Assembly: GCA_000724175.1 (NCBI GenBank)
Contig: JPGV01000028.1
Location: 1 to 50,725 of the forward strand
Reading direction: 5' to 3'
DNA: 50,725 bases
Source: [Candidatus Thermochlorobacteriaceae] bacterium GBChlB
Lineage (GTDB): Bacteria > Bacteroidota > Chlorobiia > Chlorobiales > Thermochlorobacteraceae
The notes under the pieces are model-generated. The model searched no databases. It saw only the letters and a program-made list of their open reading frames with translations, and was not told where the DNA came from. Below are positions 34,072 through 43,591 of this stretch, in pieces. Numbering within the stretch: the first letter of the stretch is position 1; the number at the start of each line of letters is the position of its first letter. The position numbers and the translations under genes are program-made.

Positions 34072-35142
34072 CTATTTCACCAATGTTTTTTCGGCGCGGG
34101 CAACTTCGGCGAGCATATTTGGAATCAACTCGCGGTCGTGTTCCAATTCGCGCAAGCCTTGTTCGAATTCTTCCGCAATGCGCACATCTTCCTCACTGCC
34201 GATGAAGAGCGGAATGCGTTGGTGCAATTTCTCCGGCACAATGTCCATAATGCGCGTGTATCCGTCGGTGGCTCTGCCGCCCGCTTGTTCACAAATAAAC
34301 GCAAGCGGATTGGCTTCGTAGAGCAGGCGGAGCTTGCCCTCGGGCGCTTTTTTGGTGCGCGGATAAATGAAAACGCCGCCGTAAAGAAGGTTGCGGTGAA
34401 AATCTGCGACAAGCGAGCCAATGTATCGCGCCGAATACGGTCGACCGCTCGCTTTGTCCTCTTGCTGCAAATACTTGATATACTTTTTAATGCCATCGAA
34501 AAAGTAGCGGTAGTAGCCTTCGTTCATCGAGTAGATTTTCCCGCGCTTCGGCGTTTGGATGTTCTCGTGCGAGAGCAAAAATTCGCCGATGGTCGGGTCG
34601 TATGTAAAACCGTGAACGCCCTGTCCTGTCGTATAGACCAGCATGACCGACGAGCCGAAAATCACATAGCCTGCTGCAACTTGCTCCGAGCCTTTTTGCA
34701 AACAGTCTTGCACCGTCCCAGCGCCCGACGTGGATTTGCGCCTGTAGATAGAAAAAATCGAGCCGACGGTCGCATTGGCGTCAATGTTCGACGAGCCATC
34801 GAGCGGGTCGAAGAGTAACACATATTTGCCCGACGAATCTGGCGGCGTGATGATGTCCTCGTTTTCTTCCGATGCCATGACGGCAAAACGCCCGTGATGC
34901 CCGATAGCTTTGATGAATTTCTCATTGGCGGATTGGTCGAGTTTCTTTTGCTCCTCGCCTTGCGTATTGATGATGCCCGCCGAGCCAAGCACATCGACAA
35001 GTCCAGCTCTGATGACTTCGGCGCGAACCAGCTTCGCCGCAAATGTTACATCCGCAAGCAGTTGGGAAAATTCACCAGTCGCGCTTGGAAATCGACGCTG
35101 CTGTTCCAAGATGTGTCGCTCAATGGTAATCAGTTCGCTCAT
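34072..35142 (-). CDS. fbp: Fructose-1,6-bisphosphatase, class I
   Basis: The 356-residue enzyme releases the 1-phosphate of fructose 1,6-bisphosphate in gluconeogenesis or a reductive pentose pathway. Motifs are the metal site [18 protein letters not shown] (D residues for three magnesium ions), the [20 protein letters not shown] substrate loop and the [10 protein letters not shown] segment. SEENEDI carries a further metal-binding Glu. It begins with AGGAGA six bases before the ATG. It is on the same strand as rplM but 156 bases away, and rplM has its own promoter, so it is likely a separate unit. Confidence 0.95.
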   Translation of the reverse strand: MSELITIERHILEQQRRFPSATGEFSQLLADVTFAAKLVRAEVIRAGLVDVLGSAGIINTQGEEQKKLDQSANEKFIKAIGHHGRFAVMASEENEDIITPPDSSGKYVLLFDPLDGSSNIDANATVGSIFSIYRRKSTSGAGTVQDCLQKGSEQVAAGYVIFGSSVMLVYTTGQGVHGFTYDPTIGEFLLSHENIQTPKRGKIYSMNEGYYRYFFDGIKKYIKYLQQEDKASGRPYSARYIGSLVADFHRNLLYGGVFIYPRTKKAPEGKLRLLYEANPLAFICEQAGGRATDGYTRIMDIVPEKLHQRIPLFIGSEEDVRIAEEFEQGLRELEHDRELIPNMLAEVARAEKTLVK

Positions 35143-35322
35143 AATCGTTCTCCTGCGAAAAAAAAGAGTGTGATAGAGTTTGACAGTGCAACAGGTAAGT
35201 TACATTTTTCGAACGCAACGCCAAATTGAACAAGTCGAGCGTGTGCGATAGAACAAAATACGCCGACGGTGATTATTTTGCGCCCACATTACGGTTTTGC
35301 AATTCGCGCGCGTCAATTACTT

Positions 35323-35739
35323 ATGTCGGAGATTTGCATCGTTACGCTTGACAAACTCGTTGAAATCGACGGACGGCAAGTGCAGCCACCTTACAAATAC
35401 GGCTACGCTTATACTATTGCCATTCACAACATTTCGCCTTACACCGTTCAGATTCGCTCGCGCAAGTGGATTATCCGGGACGGCGATATGAAAGACCGCA
35501 TCGTCGAGGGCGAGGGCGTCGTCGGGCAGTTGCCCATCATTGAATCAGGCGAGAAATTTGTCTATCAAAGTTTTCACATCATGCAATCGCGCTACGGCTC
35601 GGCGACGGGCGCATACTACGGCGTCTATACCTACGAAAGCGACCCCGTCGGCTACTACACGCCCGAGAACGTCTTTATGATTGACGGCGACGCCTTTGAA
35701 GTCGAGATACCCGAATTTCAGCTCATCCACCGCGACTGA
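35323..35739 (+). CDS. apaG: ApaG-domain protein
   Basis: The 138-residue protein is a single ApaG (DUF525) immunoglobulin-like domain: YGYAYTIAIHNISPYTVQIR, RKWIIRDGDMKDRIVEGEGV and VGQLPIIESGEKFVYQSF. ApaG is annotated in some bacteria with magnesium/cobalt efflux, but its function is not settled. The first ATG of the frame is at 35269, outside the domain; 35323 is chosen to begin near the conserved start. The gene is followed by 180 bases before a large T9SS cargo gene. Confidence 0.88.
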   Translation: MSEICIVTLDKLVEIDGRQVQPPYKYGYAYTIAIHNISPYTVQIRSRKWIIRDGDMKDRIVEGEGVVGQLPIIESGEKFVYQSFHIMQSRYGSATGAYYGVYTYESDPVGYYTPENVFMIDGDAFEVEIPEFQLIHRD

Positions 35740-35919
35740 TGCCCCACAGCGTGCCAACCAAGCCTGTGATGTAGTTCACAAGCTGTTCGCGTAACTTTGT
35801 GCATTTTCGTATATTCAGTTGCGCACTTTACACTTTACGCAAATGCTTAAAGTCTCCCGTCTCACCTTTGCCGTGGAGATGACATCAAGCCTTGAACCTA
35901 AAACTGAAAATGTGAAAAT

Positions 35920-38631
35920 ATGAAAATACGACAAACACGACCACTGCTGGCTATTCTTTTCGTACTTTTTATCCCTCAAGCAATTTTATCGCAAACTACC
36001 CGCACTTGGACAGGGTCTTTCGACGGAACAACTTGGTCTAATTCAGGTAATTGGGATACAGACGTGCCGCTCAACGGCGACGATGTTGTATTCAACAACG
36101 TTACTGCAACGATTACCAGCGTTACGACGGCGACCGTCCGCGATTTCATTAAAACTGGGACGGGAACGGTTACGGTTCAATCAGGCATCTCGGTTACGCG
36201 AAACATCTCGGTCGGTCCCGGCGGTGGCTTGACCTTTAGCACGGGAACGGTTACGCTTAACGGCACAGGACCGCAAAGCGTCGGCGGCGCAGGCACAACA
36301 ACCTTCAATAATCTTACGGTCAATAACGCAGGCACAACAAGTACCAGTGGACCCCTTTTCTTTTCTATCCCGCAAGCGCCGACCAGCTTTTCTTTCAATA
36401 ATGCAACCGAAATCGTTGGCAACATCACTGTAAATGGAACGATGGCTATTGAGCTTGGCGTAGTGTCATTTGGCCCTACAAACAGCAGCACGTTTAATCA
36501 CACGATTGGAACGCTCTCTGTTGGCAGTCCAAGTAGCACAATTACTCAGACTATTGCTGGCGGCCCGTTTGGAACATATACGGTTACGACCAATACATCG
36601 TTTGCGATTAACAACGCAACGAATACAAACGCGACGGTTACGGTTACGGGCGACCTTATCGTGAATGCGACTTACGCTGATGCAATCAACGGCTCGGTTG
36701 CTGTTGGCTTGGCGGCGCCTTTCTGCAATGGTGGCACGGCAACGCTCACGGTGCAAGGCAATTTCAACGCAACATCAAGAATGGCGTTTGTCGCGAACGG
36801 ATTTCTTTCAGGCGTTTCCGGCTCCGGTTCAGCAAGTGCAATAACGCTCAATGTTGGCACGGCAGGCGCGGCAGGCGATGTTATCATGACCTCGTCGACG
36901 ACATCCAGTAATTTTCAAGGCAACGGTCCTGGCACCACGACGCCGACGATTAACTTGCTTGGCGGCACCACGACATCGCCTGCGCAATACAATGTGCCTT
37001 ACAGCGTGTTTAGCGGCGGCACACCAGCAGCAAACGCGAGTTCATTTATGAATGTCAATGGCGTGTATCGCGTTGTCAATACCTCGAGCATGACGCTTGC
37101 GGCGGTTCCCTCTCGCCCATTAACTATCAATGGCACGCTTATCGTCGAAGACGGCGGCGAAATTGCGGGCGCGACCGTCGGCGCCGGAAGCACGTCGCCA
37201 CAGTTGATTATGGGGACGAACGGACGCTTAGTGGTGCGCGATGCGGCAGGGCTTGGCGACGGTTCATCGGCCACTGCGTTTGCGTTTTGCATCAACCGGC
37301 GCACCGCGCCAAACAATTGGATTTTAACGTCCATTAATACGGCAGGCACGGTTGAATACAACGGCACGGCAGCGCAGACCATTACGGCGCGCGACGGTGC
37401 AAACGCTTACAACAGATTGGAAATCAACAATGCAAACGGCGGAACGCTCAATGGCGCAACCAACGTGAACGACCAACTTATTCTTACCAACGGCAACATC
37501 AACACGACAACGACGAACTTGCTTACGCTCGGCGCGGCGGCAACGGTCAGCGGCGGTAGCAATTCAAGCTATGTCTCGGGTCCCGTCGCCAACACATTCA
37601 CCACGTTGCCCTTGACAAAAACCTATCCGCTCGGTTCAGACGGACTGTATCGCCGTGTTGATATTGATGGGTCGGCAAGCGCCGGCACGCCAACGCTGCG
37701 CGGCGACTTAATTACAGGCAGCGCAACTGCCATTGCATCGACTGCGCCGGGCGAGGGCGTCTCGTTTGTTCGGTATTATTCATTTACGCCGTCCGACAAT
37801 ACCATCACAACGACATCGGTTCAAAACTTCCGCGTCAATACGGACGACGGCGTCGGCTCGTTTGTGTCCAACGCAACGCTGCGGCTTGCCACAACCATTG
37901 GCACGGGCGGAACATGGACGCAGAATTTACTCTCTCCGGCGAACCCGAACACGACCTCGCTGCCGATTTTAATTAACTCTGCCGCGTTCTCGCTCTCGCC
38001 CACAACGGCAAATCTGCTGTATGTGTCGCTCGGAACGATCAACCCTGTTGACAACCCGCTGCCGGTTGAACTTACATCGTTCACAGGCAGAACCGTGTTC
38101 AACGGCATTGAACTCAATTGGCGCACAGCATCAGAGTTGAACAACGCTGGCTACGTGATTTTCAGAAACGGGACAGAGATAGCCAACTTCCGCGAGTATC
38201 CGTCGCTCAGAGGCAAAGGCACATCGCCGACTGGTGCGCAGTATCAGTTTGTCGATAGCCGCGTTCAGTCGGGCGTCGAGTATCGCTACACGCTTCGCAG
38301 CATTGACTTTGACGGCACAGTCCATGACTATGCAACGACTGTAACGCTTCGCGCCAATCCGATGGTTACGGAGTTTCGGCTCGACCAAAATTTCCCAAAT
38401 CCGTTCAACCCGTCCACCGTGATTTCGTATCAATTGCCGGCGAGCAGCGAGGTCAGCTTGGTCGTGTATGATATGCTGGGTCGGGAAGTGCAAACGCTGG
38501 TCAATACACGGCAAGCAGCGGGAAGCTATCAAGTGCAATTCAACGCGGCAAGCCTGACAAGCGGCGTGTATTTCTATCGTTTGCAAGCAGGCACATTCCT
38601 TGAGACGAAAAAAATGCTGCTGGTCAAATAG
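35920..38631 (+). CDS. Large secreted repetitive protein with T9SS sorting domain
   Basis: The 903-residue protein has a signal peptide (MKIRQTRPLLAILFVLFIPQAILSQ), then RTWTGSFDGTTWSNSGNWD, the pattern that opens many Bacteroidota beta-helix surface proteins. Residues 60-700 are Thr/Asn/Gly/Ser-rich strands (such as GTVTLNGTGPQSVGGAG), fitting a parallel beta-helix. The module SGPVANTF...KTYPLGSDGLYR lies near 550-580, the pre-terminal module LPVELTSFTGR...GIELNWRTASELNNAG at about 710-800, and the type IX signal (FRLDQNFPNPFNPSTV to KKMLLVK) at 818-903. It is exported and anchored at the cell surface by T9SS. Its substrate or adhesive target is unknown. It shares modules with the genes at 43654-45719 and 46014-50267. 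Confidence 0.85.
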   Translation: MKIRQTRPLLAILFVLFIPQAILSQTTRTWTGSFDGTTWSNSGNWDTDVPLNGDDVVFNNVTATITSVTTATVRDFIKTGTGTVTVQSGISVTRNISVGPGGGLTFSTGTVTLNGTGPQSVGGAGTTTFNNLTVNNAGTTSTSGPLFFSIPQAPTSFSFNNATEIVGNITVNGTMAIELGVVSFGPTNSSTFNHTIGTLSVGSPSSTITQTIAGGPFGTYTVTTNTSFAINNATNTNATVTVTGDLIVNATYADAINGSVAVGLAAPFCNGGTATLTVQGNFNATSRMAFVANGFLSGVSGSGSASAITLNVGTAGAAGDVIMTSSTTSSNFQGNGPGTTTPTINLLGGTTTSPAQYNVPYSVFSGGTPAANASSFMNVNGVYRVVNTSSMTLAAVPSRPLTINGTLIVEDGGEIAGATVGAGSTSPQLIMGTNGRLVVRDAAGLGDGSSATAFAFCINRRTAPNNWILTSINTAGTVEYNGTAAQTITARDGANAYNRLEINNANGGTLNGATNVNDQLILTNGNINTTTTNLLTLGAAATVSGGSNSSYVSGPVANTFTTLPLTKTYPLGSDGLYRRVDIDGSASAGTPTLRGDLITGSATAIASTAPGEGVSFVRYYSFTPSDNTITTTSVQNFRVNTDDGVGSFVSNATLRLATTIGTGGTWTQNLLSPANPNTTSLPILINSAAFSLSPTTANLLYVSLGTINPVDNPLPVELTSFTGRTVFNGIELNWRTASELNNAGYVIFRNGTEIANFREYPSLRGKGTSPTGAQYQFVDSRVQSGVEYRYTLRSIDFDGTVHDYATTVTLRANPMVTEFRLDQNFPNPFNPSTVISYQLPASSEVSLVVYDMLGREVQTLVNTRQAAGSYQVQFNAASLTSGVYFYRLQAGTFLETKKMLLVK

Positions 38632-38657
38632 TTAAGCGTTGAGTATAAAAAAGTTAG

Positions 38658-38690
38658 GGGCGAGTGTGGCACTCGCCCTTTTGTGTTTTT
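38658..38690 (+). terminator. Intrinsic terminator after the 903-residue T9SS gene
   Basis: GGGCGAGTG and CACTCGCCC form a perfect nine-base-pair stem around TGG, followed by TTTTGTGTTTTT. It starts 26 bases after the stop codon. Confidence 0.93.
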
Positions 38691-38869
38691 GACCTCACCC
38701 TGTTTTGGCTTTCGCCAAAACGTCCTTCTCCTTTCGCAAGGAGAGGGACGTCGCCGAGCAGCGCAGTGAAGCATCCAGGCGGGACACGCCGTTTCAAAGA
38801 TGGATTCCTCGCTCTGGCTCGGAATGACAGGCAGGTGTATATGGATTCCTTGCTGGCACTCGGAATGAC
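38691..38869 (+). repeat. Composite dispersed repeat, copy A
   Basis: The segment starts CCTCACCCTGTTTTGG, has a short hairpin TTTTGGC-TTTC-GCCAAAA, a CTCCTTTCGCAAGGAG palindrome, then GAAGCATCCAGGCGGGACAC, then GGATTCCTCGCTCTGGCTCGG and AATGACAG (to 38830). A second partial GGATTCC...GGAATGAC module follows (38841-38869). The order is repeated, inverted, at 50343-50506. It carries no transposase and no terminal duplication was noticed. Confidence 0.8.
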
Positions 38870-38914
38870 GACGACTCGCTGTGGTGAAATTAAACACAAG
38901 TGGGATACACGACC

Positions 38915-38940
38915 GGCGGATTTGTCCGCCTTTTTTATTT
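38915..38940 (+). terminator. Orphan terminator between the repeat and the acyl-CoA dehydrogenase gene
   Basis: GGCGGA and TCCGCC pair around TTTG and run into TTTTTTATTT. The nearest plus-strand gene already has its own terminator 257 bases upstream, so this one would end a transcript that starts inside the repeat region or readthrough. Confidence 0.7.
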
Positions 38941-39001
38941 TGAGCGCGCCTATCTATTTTGACGCACGAAGTCTTACTCATCTAAATTTTTTTTTACGAC
39001 A

Positions 39002-40156
39002 ATGAAATTCAATTTGACCGAAGAGCAATTGATGATTCAACAATCTGCACGAGAATTTGCGGAGAATGAAATTAAAGATGCCATTGAGCGCGACGAGAAG
39101 TCCGAGTTCCCGTATGAGATTGTCATGAAATTGGGCGAATTAGGACTCTTAGGCATGATGGTGCCGCCTGAATACGACGGCGCTGGTATGGATACGATTA
39201 GTTATGTGTTGGCAATGGAGGAAATCTCGAAAGCCGATGCGTCGGTCGGTGTGATTATGTCGGTCAATAACTCGCTCATCTGCTGGGGCGTCAATGAATA
39301 CGGCACGCCAGAGCAAAAAGAAAAATACCTACGCCCGCTTGCCAAAGGACAAAAAGACGGCAAACTTTACATCGGCGCGTTTTGCCTCTCCGAGCCGAAT
39401 GCTGGTTCGGACGCAACGGCACAGACCACCACGGCGCAAAAAGACGGCGACCACTACATTCTCAACGGCACAAAAAATTGGATTACCAACGGCACGACAA
39501 GCGAAGTCTATCTCGTTTTCGCCATGACGAACAAAGAGAAAAAAGCGCACGGCATTTCTTGCTTCATTGTTGAGCGCGGCACGCCCGGCTTCGAAATTTT
39601 GAAGAAAGAAAAAAAACTTGGCATTCGCTCAACCGACACCTGCTCGCTGGGCTTTTCTGATTGCCGCATTCCAAAGGAAAATCTGCTGGGCGCGGAAGGC
39701 GAAGGGTTTAAGATTGCGATGAAAACGCTCGACGGCGGACGCATCGGCATTGCGGCGCAGGCACTCGGCATTGCGGCGGCGTCGTTGGAGCGCTCGTTGC
39801 GCTACGCCAAAGAACGGCACTCCTTCGGAAAAATGATTATCGAGCATCAGGCAATTCAGATGAAGCTCGCCGATATGGCGACGGAATTAGACGCGGCGCG
39901 ACTGCTCACGCTGCAAGCGGCATGGCTCAAAGACCAGCACCAACGGCACTCCGCGCAATCGGCAATGGCGAAACTCTACGCCTCGCGAATTGCCGTCAAA
40001 GCCGCGTTGGAGGCAATTCAAATTCACGGCGGCTACGGCTACGTGCAGGAATATGAAGTCGAGCGGTATTTGCGCGACGCAAAAATTACAGAGATTTACG
40101 AAGGCACGTCGGAAGTGCAGCACATCGTCATTGCCCGCGATTTACTTCGCGCTTAA
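39002..40156 (+). CDS. Acyl-CoA dehydrogenase (short-chain/butyryl type)
   Basis: The 384-residue FAD enzyme has MKFNLTEEQLMIQQSAREFA at the N-terminus, the substrate and FAD segment CLSEPNAGSDA, RSTDTCSLGFSDCRIPKENL, and the C-terminal QIHGGYGYVQEYEVERYLRD with the catalytic Glu E367 in IYEGTSE. The position of that Glu is that of short- and medium-chain enzymes. It oxidises acyl-CoA at carbons 2-3 and passes electrons to electron-transfer flavoprotein. The gene follows an orphan terminator and precedes a photolyase gene by 44 bases on the same strand, so a shared transcript is possible. Confidence 0.94.
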   Translation: MKFNLTEEQLMIQQSAREFAENEIKDAIERDEKSEFPYEIVMKLGELGLLGMMVPPEYDGAGMDTISYVLAMEEISKADASVGVIMSVNNSLICWGVNEYGTPEQKEKYLRPLAKGQKDGKLYIGAFCLSEPNAGSDATAQTTTAQKDGDHYILNGTKNWITNGTTSEVYLVFAMTNKEKKAHGISCFIVERGTPGFEILKKEKKLGIRSTDTCSLGFSDCRIPKENLLGAEGEGFKIAMKTLDGGRIGIAAQALGIAAASLERSLRYAKERHSFGKMIIEHQAIQMKLADMATELDAARLLTLQAAWLKDQHQRHSAQSAMAKLYASRIAVKAALEAIQIHGGYGYVQEYEVERYLRDAKITEIYEGTSEVQHIVIARDLLRA

Positions 40157-40200
40157 ACGCTGGCGGCGTGCATCTCGCTCTGACCAACTCATGACCGAAA

Positions 40201-41751
40201 ATGAAAAAAGCTGCATGGATTTTGGGCGACCAGCTCTCGCTCAATAACTCCGCGCTGCGCGTGCTCGACAAGGCGACCGACATTGTCGTGATGACCGAAT
40301 CGCTCGAGCATGCCCGCGAACTGAGCCACCACAAGCATAAACTGATGCTCTGCTTTTCAGCGATGCGGCATTTCAAACAGGAGTTGGAACAACAGGGCTA
40401 CTCGGTGTGTTACAGCCAGCTTGACGAGAATAAAAATTTTCTCGATAGCCTAAACTCAATCGTTAGGAAACACGGCGTCTCGGAGCTCATTGTCATGCAG
40501 CCGAATGAGTCGGCAACGGTAAAGTTCGTCGAAACGCTTTCGGAAAATTTGGGCATTGGCGTTGCGCAGTCGAAAAACACGATGTTCTTGACCGACCGCG
40601 ACGAGTTCGTCAAAAAACATCGCGGCAAAAGCCATCTCGTGATGGAAAATTATTACCGCCAGATGCGCAAGACGCACAATGTCTTGATGACAAAAGACGG
40701 CAAGCCTGTCGGCGGCGAGTGGAATCTCGATAAGGAAAATCGCCGCACGGCAAAAGCGTTTAAGCAATCAAAATTAACGCCGCCGAAACGCCCCGCGCCC
40801 ACAAGAGACCGCATTGATAGCGACGTGGCAGAAATGGTCGAGAAATTCTTCCCAAACCACATTGGCTCGACGAAAACCTTTTGGCTGCCGACAACGCGCA
40901 AAGACGCCGACCTGTGTTTCGACGACTTCATCGCAACGCGCCTCAAAGACTTCGGCGACTACGAAGATGTAATGATTGCCGACGAGCTGGTGTTGTTTCA
41001 CTCCGCAATATCGCCGCTCCTGAACATTGGCTTGCTCGATGTGATGACGCTGGCGCGAAAAGCCGAACACGCCTACTACAACGGCGACGCGCCGCTCAAT
41101 TCCGTCGAGGGATTTATCCGTCAAATCATCGGCTGGCGCGAATTTATCTACGGCTGCTACTGGACAAAATCGGCGGACACAGACTATCATCAAGAAAACT
41201 TTTTTGGCAATACGCGCAAACTGCCCGACTTTTTTTGGACGGGCAAGACCAATATGCGGTGCGTGTCGAGCGCAATTTCAAAAGTCATTGAACACGGCTA
41301 CACGCATCACATCGAGCGGCTGATGGTGATTGGAAACTTCGCGCTGCTGGCGGGCATCTTGCCAAACGAAATCAACCGATGGTTTTGGGAGTTCTACGCC
41401 GACGCCTACGATTGGGTGGTAACGCCCAACGTCATGGGTATGTCGCAGTTCGCCGATGGCGGCTTCGTCGCCACCAAACCCTACGCCGCAAGCGCAAACT
41501 ACATCGACAAAATGAGCGACTACTGCCACGGCTGCGCGTATGATAAAACGCTTAAAACCGGCGAAACCGCCTGCCCGTTCAACTACCTCTACTGGGACTT
41601 CTTTCTGCGCAACAGCGACAAGCTCCGCAAGAACAACCGCATCGGCATGGCGTATGTAACGCTCGATAAAAAAACGACAGCGGAACAGGACGCCATTCGG
41701 CAATCGGCGCACTCCTTTTTGGCGAACTTAAACCCAAACGATTACTATTAG
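40201..41751 (+). CDS. Iron-sulfur cryptochrome/photolyase (FeS-BCP, PhrB-like)
   Basis: The 516-residue flavoprotein starts with MKKAAWILGDQLSLNN and has the FAD-binding helical core (about 220-480), with WREFIYGCYW and ADAYDWVVTPNVMGMSQFADGG. Four cysteines match the [4Fe-4S] ligands of prokaryotic (6-4) photolyases: C354, C442, C445 and C458 (YCHGC then 12 residues then C). These enzymes repair UV (6-4) photoproducts in DNA with blue light. The last gene of the plus-strand run, it overlaps the convergent amidase stop by three bases and has no visible terminator of its own. Confidence 0.93.
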   Translation: MKKAAWILGDQLSLNNSALRVLDKATDIVVMTESLEHARELSHHKHKLMLCFSAMRHFKQELEQQGYSVCYSQLDENKNFLDSLNSIVRKHGVSELIVMQPNESATVKFVETLSENLGIGVAQSKNTMFLTDRDEFVKKHRGKSHLVMENYYRQMRKTHNVLMTKDGKPVGGEWNLDKENRRTAKAFKQSKLTPPKRPAPTRDRIDSDVAEMVEKFFPNHIGSTKTFWLPTTRKDADLCFDDFIATRLKDFGDYEDVMIADELVLFHSAISPLLNIGLLDVMTLARKAEHAYYNGDAPLNSVEGFIRQIIGWREFIYGCYWTKSADTDYHQENFFGNTRKLPDFFWTGKTNMRCVSSAISKVIEHGYTHHIERLMVIGNFALLAGILPNEINRWFWEFYADAYDWVVTPNVMGMSQFADGGFVATKPYAASANYIDKMSDYCHGCAYDKTLKTGETACPFNYLYWDFFLRNSDKLRKNNRIGMAYVTLDKKTTAEQDAIRQSAHSFLANLNPNDYY

Positions 41752-43412
41752 GGCAACTTCGGATGTCGCTTGTGAAAGTCTGTGGCGTCTTGATAGTGTT
41801 TGGCGACAGCGAGCGTGGCGGCTTCGCCGTAAAGTTTGCCGATAAAACTGATGCTGACAGGCGAGCCATTTTGCGCAAATCCATTCGGCACCACCACGCA
41901 CGGATGCCCTGTTAGGTTCGTCAGCGTCAGTTGGTTGCCTACAAACGACGGCGCGATAAAAACATCAATGTTCGCCATTACAGTGTTCATCTCCTCGATG
42001 AGCCGTGTCCGCACCCGATTGGCTTGCAGATACTCGACGGCAGGAATGAACCGCGATTGTCGAAAGGTGTTGGGCCATGCGCCGCGATGTTGCCGAACCA
42101 TCAGGCTGTCGCGTCCGCTGCGTGTTAACTCGTCAAAGGCGGCGGCGGCTTCGGCAACGAGAATAATGCGCATTGCTTGAATCGGCAAGGTCGGCAGCTC
42201 AATCGGGACAAGTTCCGCGCCGAGTGCCCGCAACTTCACAAGCGCAAGCGAATCAAACGATGCCGTCGGACTTGGCTGTTCAAACGCGCTCTTCAAATAG
42301 CCCACCTTGAACGTTTTAAGCGGCGCAGTCCCGTCGTAGGCGAACGGCGCATCGACAACCGTTTTATCGAGTCCGTCCGAGCCGCGAATCGCATCGAAGA
42401 CAATCGCGCAATCCTCGACCGTTCGGCATATCGGACCGATTTTATCCATTGACCAAGAGAGCGCCATGGCGCCGTGCCGACTGACTCTGCCGAAGGTCGG
42501 GCGCAAGCCCGTAACGCCACAGCGCGTCGACGGCGAAACAATCGAGCCAAGCGTTTCTGTGCCAATGGCAAACGGCACAAGTCCCGCCGAAACTGCCGCC
42601 GCCGACCCTGCCGATGAGCCGCTTGAGCCTTGCTCTAAGTTCCACGGATTGCGCGTCATGCCGCCAAACCAGACATCGCCTTGCGCCAGTTCGCCAAGCG
42701 TGAATTTGGCAACAAGCACTGCGCCTGCCGCGTCAAGTTTTTTATAGACCGTTGCGTCCTCGTCAATCGTTTGGTCTTTGTATGGCACGCTGCCCCATGT
42801 GGTCTTTGTGCCTTTAACGGCAAAAAGGTCTTTCAAGCCGTAGGGAATGCCGTGCAAAACGCCACGATACGTTCCAGCGGCAAGCTCTCTATCGGCGCGC
42901 ACCGCTTGTTCCAACGCACGTGCTTCGGTCAGCGAGACAACGCACAAGAGTTTTGCATCGTATTTTTTCAGCCGCTCCAAAAAAAAGCGTGTCAGTTCCA
43001 ACGATGAAACTTTCTTTGTGCGAATAAGCACGGCAAGCTCGCGCACAGAGTAGAACGCCAAGTCGTCCCGATTTTTCGGCAAGTCAACCCTCGGCTGTTG
43101 CGAAAGTGCCATCGGCGGCGCTGCCTTGTCAAACCTGAAATTCACGGGCATGGGGTTGAAATAAAGCGCAGGCGCGACGCTGTTCGGAAGTGGGACTTTT
43201 CGAAGGCTGTCGTAATTCGCCCGAAGCTCATCGAGCGATTGCAGCATCGAGTCACGCTTGGCGTCGGTGAAGGTTAGCCCAATGAGCTGCTCGGCGTGGG
43301 CAATCGTGTCGCGCGTGATGCCAGCAGGGCGCTCTTGCACAAATGCGCCAAAGAAAAATGCAAACAGGCAAAAAAGGGCAGTGAGGACGGTTCTCGAGAA
43401 CGGTGTCGTCAT
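41748..43412 (-). CDS. Exported amidase-signature enzyme
   Basis: The 554-residue protein has a membrane/signal segment (FSRTVLTALFCLFAFFFGAF) and an amidase signature domain (about 125-540). The Ser-cisSer-Lys triad is K194 in GIPYGLKDLF, S266 in GSSGSSAGS and S290 in GTETLGSIVSPS. These enzymes hydrolyse amides, and some act on Asn/Gln in cell-wall or tRNA-linked substrates; the target here is not known. Start 43412 (MTTPFSRTVL) puts the signal peptide at the N-terminus; the longer frame to 43454 adds 14 residues. The lipoprotein option is unlikely, as no lipobox cysteine is seen. Confidence 0.88.
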   Translation of the reverse strand: MTTPFSRTVLTALFCLFAFFFGAFVQERPAGITRDTIAHAEQLIGLTFTDAKRDSMLQSLDELRANYDSLRKVPLPNSVAPALYFNPMPVNFRFDKAAPPMALSQQPRVDLPKNRDDLAFYSVRELAVLIRTKKVSSLELTRFFLERLKKYDAKLLCVVSLTEARALEQAVRADRELAAGTYRGVLHGIPYGLKDLFAVKGTKTTWGSVPYKDQTIDEDATVYKKLDAAGAVLVAKFTLGELAQGDVWFGGMTRNPWNLEQGSSGSSAGSAAAVSAGLVPFAIGTETLGSIVSPSTRCGVTGLRPTFGRVSRHGAMALSWSMDKIGPICRTVEDCAIVFDAIRGSDGLDKTVVDAPFAYDGTAPLKTFKVGYLKSAFEQPSPTASFDSLALVKLRALGAELVPIELPTLPIQAMRIILVAEAAAAFDELTRSGRDSLMVRQHRGAWPNTFRQSRFIPAVEYLQANRVRTRLIEEMNTVMANIDVFIAPSFVGNQLTLTNLTGHPCVVVPNGFAQNGSPVSISFIGKLYGEAATLAVAKHYQDATDFHKRHPKLP

Positions 43413-43520
43413 GGTATGTTTGTTGATAGTTACAGTTGAGCGAAACATACTCAAACGCCGGGAGATTTTATCGCCGCCGCTAATAACACAGGTAAAAAAA
43501 ATAGAAGCGTCTCAGCCATT

Positions 43521-43548
43521 CATTCCGAGCGCCAGCGACGCAATCCAG
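43521..43548 (-). repeat. Short copy of dispersed GGATTCC/GGAATGAC repeat
   Basis: The plus strand reads CATTCCGAGCGCCAGCGACG followed by CAATCCAG, the inverse of the GGATTCC...GGAATGAC module, with the GGATTCC box changed to GGATTG. Confidence 0.6.
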
Positions 43549-43591
43549 TATGTGGATACTTCACTTCGTTCAGCACGACCAGCGCTGTTCC

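Larger units (their letters stand above)
38632..39001. other. Intergenic region: two terminators around a composite repeat
   Basis: This 370-base gap contains no gene. It holds the terminator of the T9SS cargo gene (38658-38690), a composite dispersed repeat (38691-38869), an orphan plus-strand terminator (38915-38940) and the upstream region of the acyl-CoA dehydrogenase gene. Small open frames in it come from the repeat. Confidence 0.75.

Noticed and set aside
34138-34818. 226-residue plus-strand frame opposite fbp
   Set aside because: Shadow; the fbp frame has all catalytic motifs.
38691-38869. Insertion sequence
   Set aside because: No transposase frame, no terminal inverted repeats at its ends and no target duplication noticed.
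38574-39005. Open frames of 113 and 135 residues over the composite repeat
   Set aside because: They are translations of a dispersed non-coding repeat and vary in frame between the repeat copies.
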